Shown here in pieces: positions 15,737 through 23,300 of a DNA stretch of 64,000 bases. Location: assembly GCF_017872975.1 (NCBI RefSeq), contig NZ_JAGGJP010000009.1, positions 79,349 to 143,348 of the forward strand. Reading direction: 5' to 3'. The notes beneath the pieces are model-generated. The model saw nothing but the letters and a program-made list of their open reading frames with translations. It made no database searches and was not told where the DNA came from. The position numbers and the translations under genes are program-made. This DNA comes from Rubellimicrobium aerolatum (GTDB taxonomy: Bacteria; Pseudomonadota; Alphaproteobacteria; Rhodobacterales; Rhodobacteraceae). How positions within the stretch are numbered: position 1 is the first letter of the stretch; every line of letters starts with the position of its first letter.

Positions 15737-17769
15737 CAGGACAACCAGCCTTTCCTTCGGGGCCCCAGATACCCGTCCGGGCGACCGGAGGGGGAACTGG
15801 GCGCCGCGTTGCCACCGGGGGTCGCAGGGGCCGCGGCAGCCACCGGCGCCGCCGCCTCCGCGTCAAAGAGGTCCGGCTGCGGCTCAAGGGGCGCACCGCC
15901 CCGCTCCGCCTCCAGCCGGTCCCACTGCTCGTCCGTCAACGAGGTCCAGCCGTGCCGCCGCGCGGCCGCCTCGGCGTAGTTCATCGTGTCCAGCGCCTCG
16001 TTTCTGCGCGTGGCCTCCACCAAATCCCAGGAGCTGGTCAGCACGCCCGTGCGGGACCGGCGCAGGACCCGCACCTCCGAGGTCACCTGCCGGAAGTACT
16101 CGTCGCCGAGGCCCCTGGCGAAATGCACGTAGCCACGCTCGATCGGGTCGAGCTTGGCAAGCCAGGTGTAGAAGTCCGCCTTGAGCTGGCTCACGTTCAG
16201 CATGAAGGCGCGCTTCTGCGCCCGCTTGGCTTGGCCGTCGTTGCGGCGCTCGAACTTCATGGGCAGGAGCACAGGCCCCGTGGCCGAAGTTGCACCCTTG
16301 ACCAGGATGACCCGATTCCAGGGGTGGCGCTTGCCGTAGGCCCACACCTCCTCGGTGAAGGTGCCCACGTCGATCGCCATCATGTCGAGCGGCAGCCGCA
16401 GCCCCCGTTCAGTGCGCCAGGTCGCCTTGAGCAGCGCGTCGAGGGCCTCGCGCCCCTTCTCGTCCCCGATGAAGTGCGGGATCACCCGATAGTCCACGAC
16501 CCAGCGACGGTAGCCTCGCCCGAAGGCCACCACCTGCACCTCGATCCGGTCGCCTTGGCAGTCAACGCCGGCGGCGAGGATCACGCCCTGGGAGGGCACC
16601 ACGCCGACCGGCAGGCCCTCGCCCGAAGCCGCGTTCTCCACCCGGTCGCGCAGCTCGGTCCAGTCGGGCCCCTTGCTCGCCTGTTCGTAAGGCAGGCCCA
16701 GCACATCGTTGAAGAACGTCTGCTCGGTTTCCGCCTCGACAGCCTTGGCGAGCGCTGGCTCGGCCGCCGCGCCTACCTCGCCCAGGCTGGTCCAGCCCAT
16801 GGCGCGCGCGTAATCGAGCGCGATCGACGCCCAGTCCCGCTGCGGCGCGTAGGCCCGCCACAGGTGGAAGCCCGGATGGTCGCCCCGTGGGTTGCTAGGC
16901 ACCCAGTCGCCGACCGCCACGATCCGCACCTTGTCGGCGTGGCTGATGACGCACCCACACGAGTCGCACGTGAAGTGCGCCGCGTGGAGCCGCTCGGGCT
17001 CCAGGTTGCGCCGAAAGTTCTCCCAGGTCAGCGGCGCCCGGTGCCCGCAGTGCGGGCAGGGCACGTGGTAGAAGCGGCGATCCGAGCGGTCGAAGGCCCG
17101 GGTGATTCGGCAGGTGCCCTTGATGAGCGGAGTAGAGACCCGCAGGATCTTCGCGTCCTCGAAACCCGAGGCCCGCGACAGCGACAGCTCCTCCGGGTCG
17201 CCCTTGTCGGTCTGCTCGAACTTGGACAGGTCGTCCATGATCACCAGCCGCCGCGAGGTGCCGGTGAGGTCGGCGGGCGAGCCGGCCGAGGCGACCTTGA
17301 GCGAGCCGTTGCGCGCCAGGGTCTCCTGGTTGAACTTGGCGTCCTTGTTGTCGCCGCCCCGTCCGTCCCCGAAGATCCGGCGCAGCCCCTCGGCCTGCCG
17401 GCGCATCGGCAGCCACTTGTTGTCCACCCACTCGGTCGCGGCCGACATCGTCGGGTGCACGACCAGGCTGTCGAGCGGCGTGTGCTCGTGCCAGGCCCCC
17501 AGCGTCGGCTGGATGATCGACACCGTCTTGCCCCACTGGGCGCTGCCCCGGATCGTCACCTCCCGCGCGGGATGCTCCGGCGACAGGCACTCGTGGATCT
17601 CCCGAAGGAACGGGAAGCGGTCGATGCGGAACGGTCCCGGCATGGGCGACCGCTCGTCGAAGACGATGTTGTCCTCGCACCACCGCGTGATGTCCGGCGG
17701 CGACGGCGGGGCCAAAGCGTCGGCGAGCGCGCGGGCGATCACCGCCTCGGCCGAGGCCAGGAACCCCAT
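15736..17769 (-). CDS. Terminase large subunit (GpA family)
   Basis: The 677-residue packaging motor has an N-terminal ATPase with an adenine-binding/Walker A region (IRGSAQWGKTVSI, about residues 70-82) and a Walker B-like LVIMDDLSKFE (about 180). A zinc-ribbon-like insertion has HCGH (about 235) and CDSCG (about 262). The nuclease half has GVDCQGDRIEVQVVAFGRG (about 400) and MAIDVGTFTEEVWAYG. It cuts concatemers and pumps DNA into proheads together with the small subunit. The start ATG at 17769 overlaps the small-subunit stop. Confidence 0.94.
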   Translation of the reverse strand: MGFLASAEAVIARALADALAPPSPPDITRWCEDNIVFDERSPMPGPFRIDRFPFLREIHECLSPEHPAREVTIRGSAQWGKTVSIIQPTLGAWHEHTPLDSLVVHPTMSAATEWVDNKWLPMRRQAEGLRRIFGDGRGGDNKDAKFNQETLARNGSLKVASAGSPADLTGTSRRLVIMDDLSKFEQTDKGDPEELSLSRASGFEDAKILRVSTPLIKGTCRITRAFDRSDRRFYHVPCPHCGHRAPLTWENFRRNLEPERLHAAHFTCDSCGCVISHADKVRIVAVGDWVPSNPRGDHPGFHLWRAYAPQRDWASIALDYARAMGWTSLGEVGAAAEPALAKAVEAETEQTFFNDVLGLPYEQASKGPDWTELRDRVENAASGEGLPVGVVPSQGVILAAGVDCQGDRIEVQVVAFGRGYRRWVVDYRVIPHFIGDEKGREALDALLKATWRTERGLRLPLDMMAIDVGTFTEEVWAYGKRHPWNRVILVKGATSATGPVLLPMKFERRNDGQAKRAQKRAFMLNVSQLKADFYTWLAKLDPIERGYVHFARGLGDEYFRQVTSEVRVLRRSRTGVLTSSWDLVEATRRNEALDTMNYAEAAARRHGWTSLTDEQWDRLEAERGGAPLEPQPDLFDAEAAAPVAAAAPATPGGNAAPSSPSGRPDGYLGPRRKGWLS

Positions 17770-18410
17770 CAGACGTCCGCCTCGCCCTCGGCCGGCGTGA
17801 GGTCGGCCGCATCGGCCGCCTGCACCAGAGCCTCCGAGCGGTGCGCGCGGTGGCCGCGCCAGGTCGCGACCAGGATCTGGCGCACGGACTTGTAGTCCAC
17901 GCCCAGCTCGTCGGCCACGCGCCGCGACGCCTCGCGAAGCACCGTCTCGAACTCGGCGACCTCCTGGGCGATCAGCCGTTGGGTCTGCCGCGCCGCCTCG
18001 GCTGCCAGGACGAAGGTTCCCTCCGCCTCGAGGTTCTGCCGGCGCAGCCGCCGCGCCTCTTCCTCGGCCTTGAGCGTGCGCGCCAGCTCGTAGCGGTCGC
18101 CGTCGCCGGCGGGGAGCTCTGTGGCTCCTCCGCCGGTCGGGGGCGGCAGCGGGAGCATACGCGGGGGTGCCTGCTCCCCCATCTCCCGCTGCACGGCCAG
18201 AGCCTGCCTCGTGCCCGCGCCGTTCCCCATCATCTGCCCCGGGTCGAGTCGCCGGCCCAGGGCCTCGAAGCACTTGTCGCTGTCGAACCGCCGGGCCTGG
18301 CCCTCGCCCACGTAGCAGCCGGCGAGCTTGCCGTCGGCCACATACTGACTGACCCGCGCCCGCGACACGCTGAGTCGCTCCGCCAGCTCAGAAGCCCGGA
18401 CCATCGCCAT
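17769..18410 (-). CDS. Terminase small subunit
   Basis: The 213-residue protein begins with a helix-turn-helix (MVRASELAERLSVSRARVSQY, residues 3-23) followed by a wing, like the DNA-recognition domain of lambda Nu1-type small terminases. After a Pro-rich linker (about 85-95), residues 105-190 are a long helical segment (ARTLKAEEEARRLRRQN) suited for oligomerisation and contact with the large subunit. It is the first gene of the late leftward operon. The GTTAAG repeats just upstream are candidate packaging or operator sites. Confidence 0.88.
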   Translation of the reverse strand: MAMVRASELAERLSVSRARVSQYVADGKLAGCYVGEGQARRFDSDKCFEALGRRLDPGQMMGNGAGTRQALAVQREMGEQAPPRMLPLPPPTGGGATELPAGDGDRYELARTLKAEEEARRLRRQNLEAEGTFVLAAEAARQTQRLIAQEVAEFETVLREASRRVADELGVDYKSVRQILVATWRGHRAHRSEALVQAADAADLTPAEGEADV

Positions 18411-18434
18411 GTCGCCGCCCCGCTGAACTCTCCT

Positions 18435-18468
18435 GTTAAGCCCGGTTAAGGCTTTGCCGACTGTTAAG
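18435..18468 (-). repeat. Three GTTAAG direct repeats upstream of terminase
   Basis: GTTAAG occurs at 18435-18440, 18445-18450 and 18463-18468, starts 10 and 18 bases apart; the first and third share the longer form CTGTTAAGCC. TTAA is rare in this GC-rich DNA, so three copies within 34 bases directly before the small terminase gene are unlikely by chance. They could be packaging (cos/pac) recognition sites or a late-operator; the sequence alone does not decide. Confidence 0.55.
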
Positions 18469-18533
18469 CCGCGCGAAACTCATGCGCTCAGCCGCCCCGT
18501 ATACGGCAGGTGCCCCGGAAGGACCCAAGACCC

Positions 18534-18623
18534 CCCGGCCTAGGCCGGGATGGGCCGGATCGACCCAAAGTCGGGGCCAGCGAGGTGGGATCGACCGGGG
18601 CGGCCCAACCCGACCGCCCCGGT
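18534..18623. repeat. Two perfect GC-rich palindromes in non-coding gap
   Basis: The 341-base gap 18411-18751 carries no credible gene. It holds a perfect 16-base palindrome at 18534-18549 (CCCGGCC-TA-GGCCGGG) and a perfect 10-base stem at 18594-18603/18614-18623 (ACCGGGGCGG) with a 10-base loop. With the next stem at 18665 they form a stack of three hairpins between the preceding gene and the late operon. Confidence 0.6.
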
Positions 18624-18664
18624 ACGGGCCGCCTCCCCCCAGGAAGGACCGCCCGCAACGAGAA

Positions 18665-18693
18665 GCGCCCGGCCGGGTCTCCCCGCCGGGCGC
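18665..18693 (-). terminator. Stem-loop terminator candidate before late operon
   Basis: GCGCCCGGC (18665-18673) pairs perfectly with GCCGGGCGC (18685-18693) over an 11-base loop. On the minus strand the stem is followed by TTCTCGTT, a short T-rich run. It lies 59 bases beyond the stop of the gene ending at 18752 and would separate that gene from the terminase operon unless transcription is antiterminated. Confidence 0.55.
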
Positions 18694-18751
18694 ATCTCTG
18701 CATCATGTCGCTACCGCTACGTCCGGTTGACCTAAGCCGTCAAGAGGGTTG

Positions 18752-19639
18752 TTAGAGCCCGTAGAGCCGGTCCAGCGCGGCACAGAGCGCGGCCCTCAAC
18801 ACGGCAAGGCTTTCGGTTCGCGCCGACCACCCCCGCCGCTGGAGCAGCGCGCTCAGGGTGAGACCCTCGCAGCAAACCGCATCCACCAGATCGGCCACCG
18901 TGATCGTGCGCCCCAGCTCCCGCGTCGCCCGATTCGTGGCGGCAAGCACCCGCCCCCCCTCCTTGCGGACGACGGTCGCGGCCTGCCGCCGAGGGGCCAG
19001 CGCCAGCTCCCGCCCGATCGCCGCCCGCATCCGGTCCAGCCGTTCGCCCCGCTGGATCACGCCGTCGATCCACGACCCCTGCCCCGACCCGCCCGACTGC
19101 CCCAGCGCCTCCACCGAGGTGCAGCGCACCCCCTCGCTCAGGCACCGCTCCCGCAGCCGTGCATACTCCCGCCCCGCCTCGACCTGGGCGACCGTGTAGG
19201 GCGGAGCCGCATCCTTGTCCCGCCGCCGGGCTTGCATGGTCATCACGTCAAAGGCATCGGCCAGCGCCACCGGGTGGAACCCGTCCCGCGTCACCGCCCG
19301 CGCACGCGGCCCGGCGTCCGTCCAGACCGTCTCGGCCTGCGGCGCCACCCGCATCGGCCCCCGCGCCGGCGCGGCGACGATCTCGGGGCTCGCCACCTCG
19401 GGCACGGCCGCGCGCGCCTTGACCGCCTCCACCGCCGCCCGGTCCCGCTCGGCCCGAGCGACGGCCCGACGACGCAGGCAGGCCAGCCGCTCGCCCACCT
19501 CCGCGGCCCCGCAGGCCATGGCCAGCGCGTCCCGACCCTCGCCCGGCACCGCCCCGCAGGCCGGGCACCGGCCCTTGGGAGGCGTGGGAGGCACGTGGGA
19601 GGCAAGCGCCACGGCCTCGATTTGGGTCTCGATCTTCAT
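18752..19639 (-). CDS. Phage protein of unknown function; possible late regulator
   Basis: The 295-residue protein has an N-terminal zinc-ribbon-like CPACG (residues 24-28) with no clear second Cys pair nearby other than MACGAAEVG and LACLRR. The middle carries LADAFDVMTMQARRRDK and YTVAQVEAGREYARLRERCLSEG, the kind of helical motif I associate with DUF6456-like helix-turn-helix proteins. It is the last gene before the late operon and is followed by a stack of hairpins, the position of Q-type antiterminators. A regulatory role is inference only; no DNA-binding motif can be proven by eye. Confidence 0.6.
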   Translation of the reverse strand: MKIETQIEAVALASHVPPTPPKGRCPACGAVPGEGRDALAMACGAAEVGERLACLRRRAVARAERDRAAVEAVKARAAVPEVASPEIVAAPARGPMRVAPQAETVWTDAGPRARAVTRDGFHPVALADAFDVMTMQARRRDKDAAPPYTVAQVEAGREYARLRERCLSEGVRCTSVEALGQSGGSGQGSWIDGVIQRGERLDRMRAAIGRELALAPRRQAATVVRKEGGRVLAATNRATRELGRTITVADLVDAVCCEGLTLSALLQRRGWSARTESLAVLRAALCAALDRLYGL

Positions 19640-19670
19640 CCTGTTGTTCCTGCTCGGCTTTTCGTTTGTT

Positions 19671-19813
19671 TGGGAAGGTAGGGAGGCTAGGGAGGGTTTT
19701 CAGGAAAGTCCTACAGGAAGACCTCTCTTTCTCGGGGTCACCCCCTCTTTCACGCGCGCGCGTGCGCGTGTGGGACTTTCCCCAAATGCCTCCCCAGCCT
19801 CCCTAGCTTCCCA
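19671..19813. repeat. 44-base imperfect inverted repeat
   Basis: Arms 19671-19714 and 19770-19813 match at 37 of 44 positions as inverted copies, with a 55-base centre that includes an alternating CG tract. Each arm contains GGGAAG-N-TAGGGAGGCT and ends GGAAAGTCC. A third related unit (GGGAGGCTAGGGAAGG on the minus strand) lies at about 19900-19916 against the helicase stop codon. The gap 19640-19912 has no credible gene. It could form a long transcript hairpin or serve as a replication origin. Confidence 0.7.
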
Positions 19814-19912
19814 CGCCACGCCGCATCCCCTTGTCCTCAAAGCCATTCCCCCCCGGACCCCTGGAAGGGGCGCGCCGACCGCCACCCTCCCGCCACCTTC
19901 CCTAGCCTCCCG

Positions 19913-21826
19913 TCAGAAGTCATTGAGGGGGTCCGGGGGAGCGGCGGAGGCGGACGCGGCCACGCCGACGGGGCGGCCGTCGCGGTCGCGCGGCGCGGCG
20001 CGGAAACGGGCGGCGAAGTCGCGGGCGAGGCGGATGCCCTCGTACTGGCTCAGCGAGGACTTGCCCTTGTCGAACCGCTTGCCGGTGTGCGGATGCTTCC
20101 AGACCCGGCTCTTGGTCGCGACCTGCTTGGTCAGGCTGGTGGGCTGCCGCGTGTTCCATCCGCGCTCGATGAAGTAGTAGTTGATGGCGTCCACCATCTC
20201 GCGCGACTGGATCACGTCGCCCGCGTCCCCCGTGACCTCGCAGGCCATCATCAGGAAGGCGTTGAGCGGGTCGCTGTCCTCGCGGTACTCGCCCGTGGCC
20301 TCCTGCACCGAGGCGGGCGGGGCCAGCCCCTGCTCCAGGACCATCAGCGCGCCCTGGACCAGCCAGGCCATGATGCCCGCCCCTTCCCGCGACAGGAGCT
20401 TCTCGACGAAGCGCTCGTCCTGCTCACTCTCGGGGATGGTGACGCTGAACGGCACCAGCAGGATGCGCCGCCAGATGCCCATGTCGGTGCCCGAGATCTC
20501 GGGCTTGTAGTTCGACCCCATGGTGATCTTGAAGAACGGGTCGATCTCGATCTGCGAGCCGTAGTTCGGCCGCACCGGGATCGGCTCGCCGCCGGTCATC
20601 GCCTTGACGATGCCCTCCTGCAGGGCGACCCCCTTCTCGGGCTCCGAGGTCCGCACCAGGCGCGCGTTGATCAGCGGGATCAGGTCCGGCGTCGCATCCG
20701 CCCCGCCCCGCTTGTTGTCCCCCGTGATCGTCTCGATCTTCATGGTGGCGGCGTAGTTCCCCAGGAGCCGCGCGATCGTGTCGACCAGCACCGATTTCCC
20801 GTTCGCCCCATCCCCGTAGAAGATCGCCATCTTCGACGACTTGAGCCCCAGCGCGTTGAGCCCGAGCCAGCGCTGGACGAACTGCCGCATCGCCAGGTCC
20901 GGCAGCACCCGCTCCAGGAAGGCCACCCACAGGTCGCAGGCCGCGTCCGGGTCGTAGGCGAATGGGGCCAGCTTGGTGATCCGCCGCGCCCGGTCGTGCG
21001 CCAGGACCTCGACCTCGGCCCGCTTGCGCCCGCCCTCCACCTCCACCCGGAACCGCAGCAGCCCCGACAGGGTGTTGAGCTCGAGCGGGTTGCTGTCGAG
21101 ATCGCCGATCGGCACCGACAGCCGTGTGCGGCTCTGGTCGATCATGTTCTTGATCTTGTCGCCGTTGCCCGAGGCCAGCGCGAAGGCCTTGAGGTGCCCG
21201 GCCACCGCCTTGTGCTTGGCCAGCCGCTTGCGGGCCTTCTCCAGCTCGCCCGTGACCTGCTTCAGCTCGGCCTCGTAGCCCTCGGGCCGCTGGCCCTCCG
21301 GCAGGAGGATCAGCTCCTCCTCCCGCGCCCGCAGCTTGCCCTCCCGCGCGATCAGCACCGACACGACGCCCGCCACGTCGACGTGCCGCTCCTCCAGAGC
21401 GATCAGCTCGTGCATGGTCTGCGCCCGTTCCAGCACGCGCAGGGCCTTCTCGTCCTCGGCGTAATGGGTGCCCGCCCAGACGAACCAGCGGTCGAGCTGC
21501 GCCACGTACATCAGGTCGCGCCCGTGGTGGATGGCGAAGCGCCGCCCGTTGCCCACGTCGTTGAGCGGCTGCTTCGCGGCCAGCGCCACGGGATCCTCGG
21601 GACCTTGGTCGCCATCGCCGTCAGGGCCGCCTTGGGGGTCCGGGGGCCCATCCGGCCCGTCGAAGTCCGGCGGCGGCAGCTCGCCACCCGTGTCCTGGTC
21701 GTCGGACCCGGCATCGCCCGCCCCGTCCCCCGCGACCGGCACCCCGCCCATGTCGATGTCCTCAACCGTGATCGCAGCGCCGAACGTCTCTTGGAGCCGG
21801 GCTTGCAGGTCTTCAGCCGGGATCAT
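19913..21826 (-). CDS. Phage/plasmid primase-helicase (P4/D5 family, SF3 helicase)
   Basis: The 637-residue protein unwinds DNA at the phage origin. Residues 20-90 are an acidic Pro/Gly/Asp-rich linker. A D5_N-type region (about 105-330, GRRFAIHHGRDLMYVAQLDRWFVW) leads to the SF3 helicase core with Walker A GDGANGKS (about 362-369), Walker B region DLIPLINARLVRTSEPEKG, and the motif FFKITMGSNYKPEI with the sensor Asn. The C-terminal part has RGWNTRQPTSLTKQVATK. Start ATG at 21826 overlaps the Bro-N gene stop. It lacks the Toprim primase part, which is encoded separately at 24330-25484. Confidence 0.92.
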   Translation of the reverse strand: MIPAEDLQARLQETFGAAITVEDIDMGGVPVAGDGAGDAGSDDQDTGGELPPPDFDGPDGPPDPQGGPDGDGDQGPEDPVALAAKQPLNDVGNGRRFAIHHGRDLMYVAQLDRWFVWAGTHYAEDEKALRVLERAQTMHELIALEERHVDVAGVVSVLIAREGKLRAREEELILLPEGQRPEGYEAELKQVTGELEKARKRLAKHKAVAGHLKAFALASGNGDKIKNMIDQSRTRLSVPIGDLDSNPLELNTLSGLLRFRVEVEGGRKRAEVEVLAHDRARRITKLAPFAYDPDAACDLWVAFLERVLPDLAMRQFVQRWLGLNALGLKSSKMAIFYGDGANGKSVLVDTIARLLGNYAATMKIETITGDNKRGGADATPDLIPLINARLVRTSEPEKGVALQEGIVKAMTGGEPIPVRPNYGSQIEIDPFFKITMGSNYKPEISGTDMGIWRRILLVPFSVTIPESEQDERFVEKLLSREGAGIMAWLVQGALMVLEQGLAPPASVQEATGEYREDSDPLNAFLMMACEVTGDAGDVIQSREMVDAINYYFIERGWNTRQPTSLTKQVATKSRVWKHPHTGKRFDKGKSSLSQYEGIRLARDFAARFRAAPRDRDGRPVGVAASASAAPPDPLNDF

Positions 21827-22656
21827 TCCCCGTCCTCCTTGAGCCGCAGCCCCCGATAGCCCGAGGCGCTCGACTTCGCGGGCTCGACCTCGGGGCCGAG
21901 CAGGTCCGGCGTCTCGCGCACGATGGTGGCCATCCGCTTGGCGAACAGCGGGAAGGGCCAGCCCGGCTCGCCCGCCTCCGCGCGCCACGCCTCGAAGGCC
22001 AGCCACAGCGCCGAGGTGCGGACGAAGTGGTTGTCGCCGCCCGGCTCGCAGCAGGCGATCAGGAACCGCGCCATCACGTCGCCTGGCCCCCGGCCCCGGC
22101 TCCGCGCGGCCTCCGGCAGCGGCGGCAGCGGCGATTCGGCCCACAGCGCGCGGGCCGCCTCGCGCCCCGCCACCTTGCGCGTCAGCTCGATCAGCCGCAG
22201 CCAGCCCTCGACCGTCTCGGGCCGCGACGGCATGAGCGCCTCCGGCTCCCGGCCTTCGATCTCGTAACGACCCGTCCGGCGCAGCGCCGGCACTACCTGC
22301 GAGGTGATCCATTTGCGGAACCGCTTGGCCTCGGGCTTCCGGCTGGTCAGGACGAGGGCGTAGAGGCCCGACTCCGAAATGATGATCAGCTTGCGCGCGC
22401 CGCCCCTTTGACCCTCAGCACTGCTTAGGGTCATTCCGTTGGCATGGAGGGCGTCAGCACTGATGACCTTCTTCTCGTCGTCATCGAGGCCAGCGACTGC
22501 CATCGTCGGATTTGAGTGGCCCAGCACCCGGCACACGTCGGCGGCGACGAACCACGGCTCCCCGTCGATCATCACGATGCGAACGGGCTGGCTGACCTCC
22601 TCCCCGTCCTCGGTGGGATCGGCGGCGAAGTCGAAGATGATGAGATCGTCACCCAC
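21823..22656 (-). CDS. Bro-N domain antirepressor-like protein
   Basis: The 277-residue protein has a Bro-N domain at about residues 22-130: VRIVMIDGEPWFVAADVCRVLGHSNP, DDEKKVIS, LIIISESGLYALVLTSRKPEAKRFRKWI and TSQVVPALRRTG. This is the domain of phage antirepressors such as P1 Ant. The C-terminal half (about 150-277) is helical and not recognised, with a run resembling primase-associated segments. It follows the C4-like leader and a small gene, the same order as c4-icd-ant in P1, and is coupled to the helicase. It probably inactivates a repressor, here perhaps CI, but the target is unknown. Confidence 0.85.
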   Translation of the reverse strand: MGDDLIIFDFAADPTEDGEEVSQPVRIVMIDGEPWFVAADVCRVLGHSNPTMAVAGLDDDEKKVISADALHANGMTLSSAEGQRGGARKLIIISESGLYALVLTSRKPEAKRFRKWITSQVVPALRRTGRYEIEGREPEALMPSRPETVEGWLRLIELTRKVAGREAARALWAESPLPPLPEAARSRGRGPGDVMARFLIACCEPGGDNHFVRTSALWLAFEAWRAEAGEPGWPFPLFAKRMATIVRETPDLLGPEVEPAKSSASGYRGLRLKEDGE

Positions 22657-22987
22657 GGCGCACCTCCGCCTTCGGCTGGTGGGGACTGGACAGCCGCAGT
22701 CGCGCCCGCGCGCGCTCGGCCAAGCCGGGCAACTGCTCCGCCCAGGTGGTGCCGTCCGCGTCGTGGATCACGGCGATCTGCGCGTCGGCGTCGTCCAGGC
22801 TCACCACGTCGCGGGTGAGGATCGCCTCCCCGACCGCCTTGTAGGCGGCGTAGAAGGCGTCCACCGGCGCGTCGCTCAGCCAGCGCCGGTTGGTGAGGTC
22901 GAGGAAGGCGTCATACAGCGCCGCCAGCTCGCGCGAGGTGCAGGCGTCGAGGTCCAGGGTCAGCGTCAAAAGGGGGTGTTCGGCCAT
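22649..22987 (-). CDS. Small phage protein in icd position, C4-controlled
   Basis: The 112-residue acidic helical protein (MAEHPLLTLTLDLDACTSRE) is not a family I recognise. It starts at ATG 22987 with the ribosome-binding sequence AGGAG at 22999-22995. That site is perfectly complementary to a nine-base segment of the upstream C4-like RNA, so its translation should be silenced in the lysogen. The stop overlaps the Bro-N gene, making the two coupled. In P1 the equivalent place holds icd, a cell-division inhibitor, but sequence similarity to Icd is not visible. Confidence 0.7.
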   Translation of the reverse strand: MAEHPLLTLTLDLDACTSRELAALYDAFLDLTNRRWLSDAPVDAFYAAYKAVGEAILTRDVVSLDDADAQIAVIHDADGTTWAEQLPGLAERARARLRLSSPHQPKAEVRRG

Positions 22988-23049
22988 GGCCGGTCTCCTC
23001 AGGTTCGGATGAACCCGGCGACCAGCTCTCACCCTGGTGGCCGGGCAAC

Positions 23050-23185
23050 GCAGGGTTGAGAGACCGCCCTGAGGAGCGGCGAGCCTTGCGGCTCCCCTAC
23101 GCGCCCGACCATAAGGAACGCCGCCCCCGAGACGGGTAGCGGCGTGCGGATGCACCTCAGCTATAGACGGGCTCTCAACCCCGAC
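23050..23185 (-). ncRNA. C4-type antisense RNA
   Basis: The leader upstream of the 22,987 gene has C4-RNA features. GGGTTGAGAG (23181-23172) pairs with CTCTCAACCC (23062-23053), enclosing about 109 nucleotides that include a GAGCC-TTGC-GGCTC hairpin, GGTGCATCC and GGTCGGGCGCGT, segments I recall from C4 leaders of other prophages. Antisense part one: CTCTCAACCC can instead pair, with one bulge, with GGGTGAGAG (23034-23026). Antisense part two: CTCCTCAGG (23076-23068) is a perfect complement of CCTGAGGAG (23003-22995), the ribosome-binding site of the next gene. This two-site arrangement is how C4 represses icd/ant translation in P1/P7. Confidence 0.75.
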
Positions 23186-23210
23186 CGGCCCTTTTCTGAC
23201 CGGCAGGCTC

Positions 23211-23239
23211 AGGTTGCGCGCAGGCGGAACGGAAGTCAA
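23211..23239 (-). promoter_or_regulatory. Candidate promoter of the C4/antirepressor operon
   Basis: On the minus strand TTGACT (23239-23234) matches a sigma-70 -35 box, and 17 bases later is a weak -10-like CAACCT (23216-23211). Transcription would begin about 20 bases before the C4-like element. The -10 match is poor, so this is a suggestion only. Confidence 0.4.
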
Positions 23240-23252
23240 GGCCGGTTTCCGC

Positions 23253-23295
23253 ATCACGAAAACCCTTGCGCCCGGCATTTTTCGTGATACATTAT
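23253..23295 (+). promoter_or_regulatory. brnTA promoter and operator palindrome
   Basis: ATCACGAAAA (23253-23262) and TTTTCGTGAT (23279-23288) are perfect inverted 10-base arms around 16 bases. Between and beside them are TTGCGC (23266-23271) and TACATT (23288-23293), a promoter-like pair 16 bases apart. BrnA antitoxins repress their own operon, and this palindrome over the promoter is the likely binding site. Confidence 0.7.
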
Positions 23296-23300
23296 CCCCC

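Noticed and set aside
19700..19885. 61-codon minus frame between helicase and regulator
   Set aside because: It lies across the large inverted repeat and its sequence reflects that repeat rather than a protein.
23214..23300. N-terminal extension of BrnT from an upstream ATG
   Set aside because: It would place coding sequence across the operator palindrome and promoter and make the toxin longer than its family.
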